Source: Flavobacterium sp. TAB 87 (lineage in GTDB: Bacteria > Bacteroidota > Bacteroidia > Flavobacteriales > Flavobacteriaceae). From it: a stretch of DNA of 64,000 bases. The stretch lies in contig NZ_LLWK01000028.1 of the NCBI RefSeq assembly GCF_001529295.1, positions 1 to 64,000 of the forward strand, read 5' to 3'. The notes beneath the pieces were generated by a model. That model saw only the letters and a list, made by a program, of their open reading frames with translations. It had not been told where the DNA came from and ran no database searches. Positions 8,308 to 17,766 of the stretch are shown here, one piece after another. The position numbers were made by a program, and so were the translations under genes. Within the stretch, counting starts at the first letter, position 1; each line of letters opens with the position of its first letter.

Positions 8308-10080
8308 ATGACGATTTACAAAAATAAAATTACGGACTACAGCTCCCAGCTTCATACTTGCAATAAAAAGTACAACACGATTAGTATTTTAAGAACTTTG
8401 AGTATTCTTGCAATTCTTGTAATGGGCTACTTTTACTTAGATAGCAGCGATAATTTATATAGTATTGCTGCTATTTCTTTTTTTATTGGTTTTTTTATTC
8501 TGATGAAAATACATGCTAAATTGTCTTTTCAGAAAAAAATTCTGACCGCTTTAGTCAACATCAATCAAAATGAAATTGATTTTTTAAATAGAGAAAAACT
8601 TCCTTTTGAAAATGGTGTAGAATTTATCGATTTCCAGCATCCTTATGCTTACGATTTGGATATTTTTGGCGAACATTCTTTGTTTCAAAGCCTGAACCGC
8701 ACGGCTACTCATATTGGAAAAACGACATTGGCTAATTTGCTTTTAAAAGTACAGCCCAATTCGGCAATTCTGGCCAATCAAAAAGCGATTCAGGAATTGG
8801 CAACTAAAATAGATTGGCGTCAAGAATTTTTGGCTTTGGCCAAAGTAGGTCAAGATTCAAAATCACAATATGAGGTTTTATTGCGTTGGAACAAGCGCGA
8901 TAATTTTACTTTCTCCAAGTGGATGACATTTTTGATGTTTGCAGTTCCGGCCTTATTTATCGGTTTTATTGTGGCTTATTTCATTACCTCAAATTTGGTT
9001 TTGTTATCGTATGTTACCTATGTATTTATTCTAAATATGATCATTTTAGGCCGGTACATGAAGCAAATTCAGGCAGAAATCTCTCAAACCTCAGCCATAG
9101 ATGCTATCATCAATCAATATAGTTTGTTGGTTCAAAAAATAGAAAAAGAAAGTTTTCAATCTCCTAAATTGCTTGAATTACAGGAGAAATTAAAATATAA
9201 AAATGCAACTGCAAGTAATCATTTAAAAAAGCTTTCTGAGTTATTCTCTAAAATGGATTCAATTAACAATTTTGTAACCGCCATCTTTTTTAACGGAACT
9301 GTTTTGTTCAATCTGCATGTTCTAAAAGCCTTGCTAAATTGGAAAAAAGAGCACCATGAAGTCTTAGAAGACTGGCTGGAAGTGGTTGGCGAATTTGAAG
9401 CGTTGAATAGTTTGGCCAATAACAGTTACAACAATCCAGATTTCGCTTTCCCTACTTTAAATACCGATTATAAAATTGATTTTACAGAGTTGAGTCACCC
9501 GTTGCTGAATCCAGAAACACGCGTTGGTAATGCTGTTTCTTTTCATCCGCAGTCGTTTGTAATTTTGACGGGCTCGAATATGTCGGGAAAAAGTACCTTT
9601 TTAAGAAGTTTGGGTGTCAACATGGTTTTAGGTGGTATTGGCGCTGCTGTTTGTGCAACCCAAGGAAATATTCATCCGTTACCGATTCTGGTTTCCATGC
9701 GATTGTCGGATTCTTTATCCGATAGCGAATCGTACTTTTTTGCAGAAATAAAACGTTTGAAACAAATTATGGATGCCTTAGAAGAGCAACCTGCTTTCGT
9801 CTTATTAGATGAAATCTTAAGGGGAACTAACTCTGATGACAAGCGAGACGGAACAATTGAAGTAGTTAAGAAAGTGATTGCTAAGAAAGCAATTGGCGCC
9901 ATCGCAACCCACGATATTGAAGTTTGCCTTACGACCGATAATTATCCAGATATCTTAAAAAATCAATGTTTTGAAGTAGAGATCGTGAATGATGACTTGC
10001 ATTTTGATTACAAATTGCGCGACGGAATTTGCCGAAATAAAAGTGCTACTTTCTTAATGCAGAAAATGGGCGTGATTTAA
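8308..10080 (+). CDS. Membrane-associated MutS-family ATPase
   Basis: 590 aa from the ATG at 8308 (MTIYKNK); an in-frame ATG at 8275 is possible. Two hydrophobic segments near the N-terminus (TLSILAILVMGYFYL; IAAISFFIGFFILM) and two more mid-protein (FAVPALFIGFIVAYF; LLSYVTYVFILNMII) suggest membrane anchoring. The C-terminal third is a MutS-type ATPase: Walker A GSNMSGKST (422-430), Walker B FVLLDEILRGTNSDD and the H-loop AIATHDIE. MutS domain I, the mismatch reader, is absent. Such short MutS relatives are common in Bacteroidota and their substrate is unknown. They should not be assumed to do mismatch repair. Its 3' end overlaps the convergent lipoprotein gene by 35 bp. Confidence 0.82.
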   Translation: MTIYKNKITDYSSQLHTCNKKYNTISILRTLSILAILVMGYFYLDSSDNLYSIAAISFFIGFFILMKIHAKLSFQKKILTALVNINQNEIDFLNREKLPFENGVEFIDFQHPYAYDLDIFGEHSLFQSLNRTATHIGKTTLANLLLKVQPNSAILANQKAIQELATKIDWRQEFLALAKVGQDSKSQYEVLLRWNKRDNFTFSKWMTFLMFAVPALFIGFIVAYFITSNLVLLSYVTYVFILNMIILGRYMKQIQAEISQTSAIDAIINQYSLLVQKIEKESFQSPKLLELQEKLKYKNATASNHLKKLSELFSKMDSINNFVTAIFFNGTVLFNLHVLKALLNWKKEHHEVLEDWLEVVGEFEALNSLANNSYNNPDFAFPTLNTDYKIDFTELSHPLLNPETRVGNAVSFHPQSFVILTGSNMSGKSTFLRSLGVNMVLGGIGAAVCATQGNIHPLPILVSMRLSDSLSDSESYFFAEIKRLKQIMDALEEQPAFVLLDEILRGTNSDDKRDGTIEVVKKVIAKKAIGAIATHDIEVCLTTDNYPDILKNQCFEVEIVNDDLHFDYKLRDGICRNKSATFLMQKMGVI

Positions 10081-10501
10081 TACTAATTTCTTTTTTAGAA
10101 TTAATTTTCACAACCGTGTACGGGTAGGTAATATTTTGTGTGACCATTGCATCTGTAGGTGGTGTACTTTCTTTTACTGTTAGTATTATGCTAGTTGCAG
10201 TTTCTTCGGCGTTGACAACGGTTATGCTGTAACCGCCCGAATTTCTTTCGCCCATATTTAAAACAACGAAATTTGATTTTACAATATCTTTTTCATCGAT
10301 TTTATCTTTCAGCAACTCGTCGTTCATCAACATTCTAATTTCACGTGGTTCTGATAATATTTCATAAAATTGAATGTTTCCACCACCATTTGATTGTTCC
10401 GTCAATACTTCATACAACTTACCAGTTTCAGCACTTACTTCTTTAGTACCAGTGCAAGAACTAAGTCCCACAAGTAGCAAAAGCAAAATTGATTTTTTCA
10501 T
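10046..10501 (-). CDS. PrcB-like lipoprotein
   Basis: 151 aa from the ATG at 10501. A lipoprotein signal peptide is clear: MKKSILLLLLVGLSSC, with lipidated Cys16. The C-terminal half carries the PrcB-type pattern FVVLNMGERNSGGYSI followed by TPPTDAMVTQNITYPYTVVKI. In Treponema, PrcB partners a surface protease, but most homologues are uncharacterised. It likely sits in the periplasm, lipid-anchored. The gene is convergent with the MutS-like gene and overlaps it by 35 bp. It lies 18 bp downstream of bshA on the same strand, so co-transcription is likely. Confidence 0.7.
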   Translation of the reverse strand: MKKSILLLLLVGLSSCTGTKEVSAETGKLYEVLTEQSNGGGNIQFYEILSEPREIRMLMNDELLKDKIDEKDIVKSNFVVLNMGERNSGGYSITVVNAEETATSIILTVKESTPPTDAMVTQNITYPYTVVKINSKKEISIKSRPFSALRK

Positions 10502-10519
10502 AACAAACAAAATTAGAAC

Positions 10520-11653
10520 TTATTTATAATCGTTTATGGCTTTTTCATACAAGGCTTCATATTTCGGAAGAATATTATGAATGTCAAACTTCTTAGCCAC
10601 TTCAAATGCATTTCGTTTAAATTCCTTTAAAACTTCCTCATCTCTTAAAATTCGTAACGCATTTTCTGCCATCTCGTCTACATTACCCACATCACTTAAA
10701 AACCCAGAAACCCCGTCATGATTCACTTCAGGTAAACCACCAGAATTACTAGAAATGACAGGAACGCCCATCGACATTGCTTCAAGAGCCGCTAAACCAA
10801 AACTTTCTGTTTCTGAAGGTAGTAAAAACAAATCAGTAAAACACAAGATTTTATCAATTTCATTACTATTTCCAAAGAAAATAACTTTGTCGTGTATCCC
10901 CAATTCATGACACATCTGTTCGGCAACTTCCTTTTCAGGTCCGTCACCAACCATCATCAATTTGGCTGGAATTTCTTGTTGAATTTTATAAAAAATCTTG
11001 ACAATATCTGGAATTCTCTTTACTTTTCGAAAGTTACTAATGTGGGTAATAATACGCTCATTTTCATGCGCCATTACGTAACGGTGACAAGGTGCATCAG
11101 GATCTTTTCTGATTTTAGCAATCTCAATGAAATTTGGAATCACCTTAATTTTATTTTTGATTTTAAAGAGCTTCAGTGTGTCGGCTTTTAAGCTTTCTGA
11201 CACAGAGGTAACATAATCTGATTTATTAATGCTAAACGTGACAGCAGGCTTGTAAAAAGGATGATTTCCTACCAATGTAATGTCTGTACCGTGCAATGTA
11301 GTAATCATCGGAATATAGATTCCTTCGTTTTTTAGCATTTGTTTAGCCATATAACCCGCGTAAGCGTGAGGAATGGCATAGTGAACATGCAATACTTCGA
11401 TCTTATAAAGTTTTACCATGTCAACCAATTTGCTCGATAAAGCCAATTCGTATGGCTGATAATGAAACAAAGGATACTCAGGAACGTTTACTTCGTGATA
11501 ATGCACATTTGGATTTAATAAAGCCAAACGAACTGGTTGGCTGTACGTTATAAAGTGAATTTCATGTCCTCTTCGTGCCAGTTCCAATCCTAATTCGGTT
11601 GCAACAACACCACTTCCTCCAAATGTTGGGTAACAAACTATTGCTATTTTCAT
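10520..11653 (-). CDS. bshA: N-acetyl-alpha-D-glucosaminyl L-malate synthase BshA
   Basis: 377 aa GT4 glycosyltransferase. It joins UDP-GlcNAc and L-malate, the first step of bacillithiol synthesis. The N-terminus MKIAIVCYPTFGGSGVVATE is the BshA signature. Other family marks are LHVHYAIPHAYAGYMAK, TTLHGTDITLVG and the nucleotide-binding EX7E region SETESFGLAALEAMSMGVPV. Length is typical. Bacillithiol is the main low-molecular-weight thiol of many Bacteroidota, so this is a housekeeping redox gene. The later genes bshB and bshC are not nearby. Confidence 0.95.
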   Translation of the reverse strand: MKIAIVCYPTFGGSGVVATELGLELARRGHEIHFITYSQPVRLALLNPNVHYHEVNVPEYPLFHYQPYELALSSKLVDMVKLYKIEVLHVHYAIPHAYAGYMAKQMLKNEGIYIPMITTLHGTDITLVGNHPFYKPAVTFSINKSDYVTSVSESLKADTLKLFKIKNKIKVIPNFIEIAKIRKDPDAPCHRYVMAHENERIITHISNFRKVKRIPDIVKIFYKIQQEIPAKLMMVGDGPEKEVAEQMCHELGIHDKVIFFGNSNEIDKILCFTDLFLLPSETESFGLAALEAMSMGVPVISSNSGGLPEVNHDGVSGFLSDVGNVDEMAENALRILRDEEVLKEFKRNAFEVAKKFDIHNILPKYEALYEKAINDYK

Positions 11654-11779
11654 CTATCATTTTTAGAATTACGAAATTAATTAAAAATGACGCAATCATT
11701 CGTTAAATAACGTTAAATATTACATGATGATCAATTACCCAAGAGCTGAGAAGATGCTTTTTTCGGTTTAAAATAATTG

Positions 11780-14700
11780 TTATACAATTGAAACTGGTAA
11801 ATAAATATCAAAAGTAGCTCCTTCATTCAGCACACCTGTGGCCGTAATTACTCCGTTGTGATTGTCTACAATTTTTTTAACAATTGCTAATCCGATTCCT
11901 GTACCGTCAAACTTTTCCTTTCCGTGCAAACGCTGAAAGACTTCGAATATTTTTTCATTGTACTCTTCTTCAAAACCAATTCCATTGTCTTGAATACTTA
12001 TATGGCAATACTCCTTATTCTTATTCAATTTATCATTTGGCAAATCAGAACCTAAGGCAAAGTTGCATTCAATTACAATTTTGGGAATCGTACCTTCTCT
12101 AGTAAATTTTAAAGAATTACTAATTAAGTTAAAAAGTAATTGTCTGAATTGAAACGGAATCACTTCAAGAGAACAATCTGTAACTACTGTTATAGTTGTA
12201 TTTTTATCTAATGAATCTTGCTCTAAATCTTCCTTTACTTCTTCAATAATTTCTGAAAGTGTTGCTTTTTCGAAGATACGCTCTTGCACACTTGTTCTTG
12301 AATACGCTAATAAATCTTGTATCAGCATTTGCATTCTATTGGCTGCATTTTGCATTCTTCTGAATTTATCCTTTCCATTATCTGATAAATTCTCTGCCTC
12401 TCTTTGATTGATTTGTGTAGCAAAGGTTTGAATTTTACGCAAAGGTTCCTGTAAATCATGACTCGAAATATAAGCAAAAGACTGCAACTCCCTGTTCATT
12501 TTTTCAAGATCATCATTCTTTTGATTCAGCTCTTTTGTGCGTTCCAAAACTTGTTTTTCTAACTCATTTGTAAACATTTTTTGATCCTGAATATCGGTAC
12601 TCGTTCCTACCCACATCGTAATTTTACCATCGGGATCGCGTTGCGGAATCGCTCGGCTTAACTGCCAACGATACGTGCCGTCATTTTTACGAAAACGGTG
12701 TTCGATAAGAAAGTCTTTTTCGGTACAAATCGATTCCATCCACTTAATGGTGTTTTCTTCTCTTTCATCAAAATGTACAATTTGCAACCATCCTTTTTCG
12801 GTTATTTCTTCTCTCGATATTCCCGAAAAATCAAAAACCGACTGGTTGAAATAGTTTAATTTTCCTTCAGGATTTGCAGTCCACACGAATTGTGGCATCG
12901 AGTCTGCTAATAATCTAAATTTTTGCTCTCGCTCGACTAATTGCGACTGAATATTTTTTTCGTCGCTCACATCACGTAAGGTTCCAAGCATACGAATCGG
13001 TTTTTTGTCTGCGTCGTAAAAAACTTTTCCTTTGGCTTCAATCCAATGTATTACGTCGTCTACAATAGTTCTAATTTCATAATGTAAAATACTGGTTTGC
13101 AAGGCTTTTTCAAAAGCAGCTTTTCGGATGCCTAAATCATCGGGATGCATCTTACTCATCAATTGCTCATGGCTCTCAAATTTTTCATTTGCCAATCCTA
13201 AAACTTCGAGTGCTTGATCTGAAATTGTTGTTTCATAGGTTAGTAAATCCAATTCCCAAACGCCTAGCTCACTAGCCTCAATAATAATACTTAGCCTTTG
13301 CTCATTTTCTTTTAAAGATTTTTTTGCCACAACATTGGACGTAACTTCTGTCGCTACGACCATAATACCTGTAACAACATTTCCTTCTTTTAATGGATGA
13401 TAGACAAAGTTAAAATAGGTGATTTCTTTTTTGCCATAGCGCACTAAGGTAACGGGAAACTCATATCCATAATATGCATTTTCTGTTTCATAAATACCGT
13501 CGATAATTGGCTTAATTACCTCCTCTACTTCTGGTAAGGATTCAAATAATGGTTTGCCTAAAAATTCTTCTTCAGTTTTATCTACTAATTCTAAATACGG
13601 AGTATTCACCATATCTACAACATTGTCTTTTCCTCTAAAAATAACCATAGCCGTTGGTGCTTGTTGCACAGCATCGCGGAAACGTTTTTCACTTTCTTCA
13701 ATTTTTTGTTTGGCTTCATGCAGTGCGGTCACTTCGGCCGCGGTATTCATTACACCGTATATATTTCCAGTAGAATCTCTTAGCGGCGTAAAACTATAAT
13801 TAAAATAAAACGCTTTTAAAATACCGTTTATTTCTATCTCTACTTTTTGATTTTTGGCATGAAATGCTATTCCTGATTCAAAAACACCTTCAATTTGTTT
13901 GTAAATATTTTGATTTTCAAGTTCTGGTAAGATTTCGGTATACAACTTCCCTATTACATCGCCTTGTTTCCCCCAAGCATCTATAATTGCTTGATTGGCT
14001 AAGGTGATTCTCATTTCTTTACCCGTGTAAACCCCTATTGGAAATGGTGCACTCTCGACCAAACTACGTATACTTTGCTCACTTTTTTCTATTTCTTGTC
14101 GAGCCAAAACTTGTGCCGTTACATCAAATCCAATACTCATAACGCCGTTAATATTGCCTTGCAGATCAAAAAGTGCTTCGTATGAAAAATTCACGTAAAC
14201 TGTTTCTAATTGACCAAAACGCATCAGTTCCACTGGAAGCTCAGTAGTAGAAAAACTATTTCCAGTTGCGCATACATCATCCAAAAGTTCTCTTACACCT
14301 TGTGATTTTAACTCCGGCAGTACTTCAAAAATAGACTTATTGAGCACTTGTTCTTCTGTTCTATTCCACAGTTCTAAGGCATTTTTATTGGCAATTTCTA
14401 CTGTGTAATCTGTACCACGCATAATCGATATAGCAATTGGCGCTTGCAAAATCATTAGCTTTAGGCTGCGTTCACTTTGCTCTAATTTTTTACGCGAAAT
14501 AGTTTGTGCTGTTATGTCTTCAACCGTTCCATTTAACTTAAAAGCTTGCTTGTTTGCATTAAACAATGCTTTTCCTTTGGCATGTAAGGTGATTTCTTTC
14601 TTTGAAACGGGATTAATGATATTATAAGTCATTTCATAATTTCCGCCCGAAGAATAGTCCAGAGATTTCGTAATTGCATGTACTACTTTGGCGCGATCCT

Positions 14701-15748
14701 CATCGACAATTACGTTTGTTGCTACGTTTAAATTAATTTCTTCATCGGCAGAAAGTCCGAACCATTTTTTTAAACGGCTGTTGGCAGAAAATTTATCTGT
14801 GATCGGATTATAGTCGAAAGTTCCTAATTTAGCGGCTTCGATAACAAATTCTATTTCGTTTTTGCTTTCCAGCAGCGCTTCTTCCGCTACTTTTTGTTCT
14901 GTAATATCTGTATTAGTTCCAAACCAAGTACTTATATTTCCGTCCTCATTTTTTACAGGAAGTGCTCTTGTTAAAAATTGACGGTACATACCGTCTGCGC
15001 GTCTAATTGGATAACTCATCTCGAAGGGAACCCCTAATTCTAAGGACCTCTTCCATTCGTCTACAACAGTAAACAGCGCATCTTGCTTATAAACCGATTG
15101 CCAACCCCAACCTTGCATGTCTTCAAAAGTGGTGCCTGTATATTCGTACCATTGTTTGTTGTACCAATATACTGCACCATCAGCGTTCGCCATCCAAGCA
15201 AGATTTGGAATATTATCTGCCATTGCCTTAAAACGCTCTTCACTTTCGATTAAATTATCTTGCGCTACTTTTTTTGTAGTAGTTTCGATGGCATTAACTA
15301 AAACGCCACCCACTTCTCCATTTTCTAAAAGAATTGGACTGTAAGCAAAATCAAAATATGAGTTTTTAGTAGATTCATTCCCATCAAGGACAACTAGAAA
15401 GTCGGGAAGAATTCCTGGATTTCCCATCATTGCCTGGTCAAAATTTGACGCAACACTTTCCCAGATTTCTGCGAAAGAGTCTCGGGTACTATTTCCTACT
15501 ATACGAGTATGGTTTACTTTTCCTAAAATCGGAATATAGGCATCGTTATAAATCTGAGTGTACTCTTTTCCCCACGCAATGTACATTCCGAAAGGATTGT
15601 TTAATAAAACCGAGACCATCGTTTTTAAACTATTTGGCCAGTTTTCAGGACTACCTAAAGGTGTTTGAGTCCAGTCTTTAGCGCGAATTAACTCGCCCAT
15701 TTCGCCGCCGCCATTCAAGAAATAGTGTTGATCGTTTGAAGTAATCAC
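11780..15748 (-). CDS. Multi-PAS hybrid-free sensor histidine kinase
   Basis: 1322 aa. About seven PAS/PAC modules follow one another (repeated phrases such as TDITEQ, WFGTNTDIT and WVGTSTDIQDQ mark PAC ends). A coiled linker then leads to a HisKA domain with phospho-acceptor H1097 (SSHDLQEPLRK). The HATPase domain follows, with N-box LLFNLISNSLKF, DNGIGF and GTGIGLAIVKKIV. There is no transmembrane segment or receiver domain, so it is probably a cytoplasmic kinase. Its partner is the response regulator 12 bp upstream on the same strand. The N-terminal module (KDWTQTPLGSPENWPNSLKTM) is typical of phytochrome-like/PAS kinases. The stimulus is unknown. Confidence 0.9.
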   Translation of the reverse strand: MITSNDQHYFLNGGGEMGELIRAKDWTQTPLGSPENWPNSLKTMVSVLLNNPFGMYIAWGKEYTQIYNDAYIPILGKVNHTRIVGNSTRDSFAEIWESVASNFDQAMMGNPGILPDFLVVLDGNESTKNSYFDFAYSPILLENGEVGGVLVNAIETTTKKVAQDNLIESEERFKAMADNIPNLAWMANADGAVYWYNKQWYEYTGTTFEDMQGWGWQSVYKQDALFTVVDEWKRSLELGVPFEMSYPIRRADGMYRQFLTRALPVKNEDGNISTWFGTNTDITEQKVAEEALLESKNEIEFVIEAAKLGTFDYNPITDKFSANSRLKKWFGLSADEEINLNVATNVIVDEDRAKVVHAITKSLDYSSGGNYEMTYNIINPVSKKEITLHAKGKALFNANKQAFKLNGTVEDITAQTISRKKLEQSERSLKLMILQAPIAISIMRGTDYTVEIANKNALELWNRTEEQVLNKSIFEVLPELKSQGVRELLDDVCATGNSFSTTELPVELMRFGQLETVYVNFSYEALFDLQGNINGVMSIGFDVTAQVLARQEIEKSEQSIRSLVESAPFPIGVYTGKEMRITLANQAIIDAWGKQGDVIGKLYTEILPELENQNIYKQIEGVFESGIAFHAKNQKVEIEINGILKAFYFNYSFTPLRDSTGNIYGVMNTAAEVTALHEAKQKIEESEKRFRDAVQQAPTAMVIFRGKDNVVDMVNTPYLELVDKTEEEFLGKPLFESLPEVEEVIKPIIDGIYETENAYYGYEFPVTLVRYGKKEITYFNFVYHPLKEGNVVTGIMVVATEVTSNVVAKKSLKENEQRLSIIIEASELGVWELDLLTYETTISDQALEVLGLANEKFESHEQLMSKMHPDDLGIRKAAFEKALQTSILHYEIRTIVDDVIHWIEAKGKVFYDADKKPIRMLGTLRDVSDEKNIQSQLVEREQKFRLLADSMPQFVWTANPEGKLNYFNQSVFDFSGISREEITEKGWLQIVHFDEREENTIKWMESICTEKDFLIEHRFRKNDGTYRWQLSRAIPQRDPDGKITMWVGTSTDIQDQKMFTNELEKQVLERTKELNQKNDDLEKMNRELQSFAYISSHDLQEPLRKIQTFATQINQREAENLSDNGKDKFRRMQNAANRMQMLIQDLLAYSRTSVQERIFEKATLSEIIEEVKEDLEQDSLDKNTTITVVTDCSLEVIPFQFRQLLFNLISNSLKFTREGTIPKIVIECNFALGSDLPNDKLNKNKEYCHISIQDNGIGFEEEYNEKIFEVFQRLHGKEKFDGTGIGLAIVKKIVDNHNGVITATGVLNEGATFDIYLPVSIV

Positions 15749-15760
15749 AAGTCAGTAATT

Positions 15761-16198
15761 TTAAGATTCAATGATAAAGTCGGCAAGGTCCGGTTGTTGC
15801 ATTTTATTTTTTTTCAGTCGAATAATGGCTTCGTGAATGACCTTTTGTAGAATATTAAAATCCCCTGGCTTACGAACGTAGTAGTTCGCACCTTTGTCGT
15901 ACAATTTATTGACGACATCTTTATCCAATGAAGTTGAAAATATAACAATAGGAATTTCTTTTAAAGCTTGGTTTTCTTTTATTTCTGCCAAACACTCAAA
16001 ACCAGATTTGCGAGGCATATTTAAATCTAAAAACAATGCATCGGGCAATTGTGTTCCCTCAGTAGTTAATAGTTCCATTAATTGAACACCGTCACTTACA
16101 GTTGTTAAATTAGTCGAAAGACGCAAATCTTCGAGTGCTTCTTGAAAAAATAGGCAGTCGTCCATGTCATCATCTGCAAGCAAAAGTTGGTGTATCAT
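15761..16198 (-). CDS. Single-domain response regulator (Rcp1-like)
   Basis: 145 aa CheY-like receiver with no output domain. The acidic pair is in LLADDDMDDC, the phospho-acceptor is D58 in LFLDLNMPRKSG, and the switch residues are in VIFSTS and the lysine of YVRKP. The family (Rcp1/phytochrome type) relays phosphate from soluble PAS or phytochrome kinases. The downstream gene, 12 bp away, is exactly such a kinase, so the two form a two-component pair. The 145 bp upstream (16199-16343) has no gene. Confidence 0.92.
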   Translation of the reverse strand: MIHQLLLADDDMDDCLFFQEALEDLRLSTNLTTVSDGVQLMELLTTEGTQLPDALFLDLNMPRKSGFECLAEIKENQALKEIPIVIFSTSLDKDVVNKLYDKGANYYVRKPGDFNILQKVIHEAIIRLKKNKMQQPDLADFIIES

Positions 16199-16343
16199 TT
16201 TTTATTGTTTGAGGAAATAGTATTAAGAGAAAACTAAACAGCTACAGGTAATTTATAAAATAAAATCTTCTCAAAAATAAGAAAAAATATCTTCAAAAAT
16301 ATAGGTTAACAAATAGCTGCTTATTACTAATTTTTAATAAATA

Positions 16344-17540
16344 TTAGCTTATAAAATCCTGCAAATACTCAAATCTCTTGGTTAATTTTCCGTTCTCTGT
16401 CACTTTAGCTCTCGCTAAAATCCCGTCTTTATCATTATTAAAAAAAGCAGGCAAAACGTGTTCTAAAAATTGCTCGCCAAATCCAAAACTAGCATCTTTA
16501 GGAATTTCACATGGTAGATTATCTACAGCCATAACCACAATTGCTGCAGGATGAAAAACATCGACTTCTTTGTTTTCGCTAGCTAAATAACCATATAATG
16601 GCTCTGCAATTGTCGAAGAACGCAACGTTGCTGCGATTGGTCCATTGATGTCACATGAAATATCGGCAATCACACGAATATTGCAATCAATTGCTTGCAA
16701 CATCTCTCGTGTCAAAATTATTGGAGCTTCGGCTGCATAAAAATGAGCGGCAACAAAAATATCAGAGACTTTAGTAAAAGTATCAAAACTAGATTCGTAT
16801 TCGGTGGGGTTTTTATAAAAATCAGTATAGGCTAACTGTTTACCATCTTTACGGACATTGTAATCTAAGACATCCAGCTGTACATAAACAGGCTGCGCAT
16901 ATTTTTTAGTCAAGTAATTTTCTTTACTTACTTCTTTGACTTTTATAGCATCTAAAATTTCTTTAACACCGCCACCCACTTTTCCGGTACCCGTAACGAC
17001 AAACTTGATAGGCGGCAAAGTGATGCGTTTGAGTTGTTTTAGCAATCCTTCCCTTCCATCTAATGTCTCGGCTTTAGGCAATTTAAACAGTTCAAATTTA
17101 AGTCCGAAGGCACGAATTCCGTTATAAATACCAACCATTCCAGCGTATCTACCAAAACCAATTAGTCTGCGGTTATTAGCATCTACAATAGTTTCGTGAT
17201 CGTATAAGGTGATGTTTTTTTCTAATATCGAGCGCAAAAGATCTCTATTGTACGGTTGTTTTTTTATAGTATGAGAAAAGAAAAAATAAGATTTATTTGG
17301 AATTAAGTTCGTAATTGGCACTTCTTTCACTCCAATCAAAACATCACAGTCACTAAGATCATCAGTCACTGAAACGCCCATATTTGTATAGGCTACGTCT
17401 GGAAAAATGCGAATGTCTGAACTTTCTACAACAAATTGCGCTGTTGTAAATTGTTGTTTGATTTTTGCTAATTCGTCCGGAGCAAAAACAACTCTGCGAT
17501 CAGGTGGGTTTTTTCTTTCTTTTATAATTCCAAATTTCAT
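16344..17540 (-). CDS. Saccharopine/alanine dehydrogenase-like NAD(P)-dependent oxidoreductase
   Basis: 398 aa. The N-terminal substrate domain reads MKFGIIKERKNPPDRRVVFA. It contains FFFSHTIKKQPYNRDLL and LYDHETIVDANNRRLIGFG, patterns shared with saccharopine dehydrogenase (lysine-forming) and alanine dehydrogenase. The nucleotide-binding loop reads VVTGTGKVGGGVKEI. The family reduces or oxidises amino acids with NAD(P). In Bacteroidota this branch is widespread and its substrate has not been firmly assigned. It is monocistronic and divergent from the beta-lactamase-fold lipoprotein gene; 17541-17737 holds their promoters only. Confidence 0.75.
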   Translation of the reverse strand: MKFGIIKERKNPPDRRVVFAPDELAKIKQQFTTAQFVVESSDIRIFPDVAYTNMGVSVTDDLSDCDVLIGVKEVPITNLIPNKSYFFFSHTIKKQPYNRDLLRSILEKNITLYDHETIVDANNRRLIGFGRYAGMVGIYNGIRAFGLKFELFKLPKAETLDGREGLLKQLKRITLPPIKFVVTGTGKVGGGVKEILDAIKVKEVSKENYLTKKYAQPVYVQLDVLDYNVRKDGKQLAYTDFYKNPTEYESSFDTFTKVSDIFVAAHFYAAEAPIILTREMLQAIDCNIRVIADISCDINGPIAATLRSSTIAEPLYGYLASENKEVDVFHPAAIVVMAVDNLPCEIPKDASFGFGEQFLEHVLPAFFNNDKDGILARAKVTENGKLTKRFEYLQDFIS

Positions 17541-17737
17541 AATACCTTTTTTATTTTGCGACTTATTCGTTTTGTTTTGTTAAAAATATAACAAATTGAG
17601 TTAATTTTTTGTTGTTATTTTAAGAAAAAAATCAGTGATAGCAGCAAATCGTTGCAGTTTCAAATAGAAAATCAATTAAATTGTTAAAACACTATCTATT
17701 TTACAATTTCACAAATTTTAAAAACCATACATTTTGA

Positions 17738-17745
17738 TATATTTG
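17738..17745 (+). promoter_or_regulatory. Bacteroidota -7 box (TATATTTG) of the serine-hydrolase gene
   Basis: A perfect TAnnTTTG match. It lies 22 bp before the ATG at 17767, so a TTG at 17734 cannot be the start. Confidence 0.6.
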
Positions 17746-17766
17746 CCAACTTTAGCATCAAAAAAC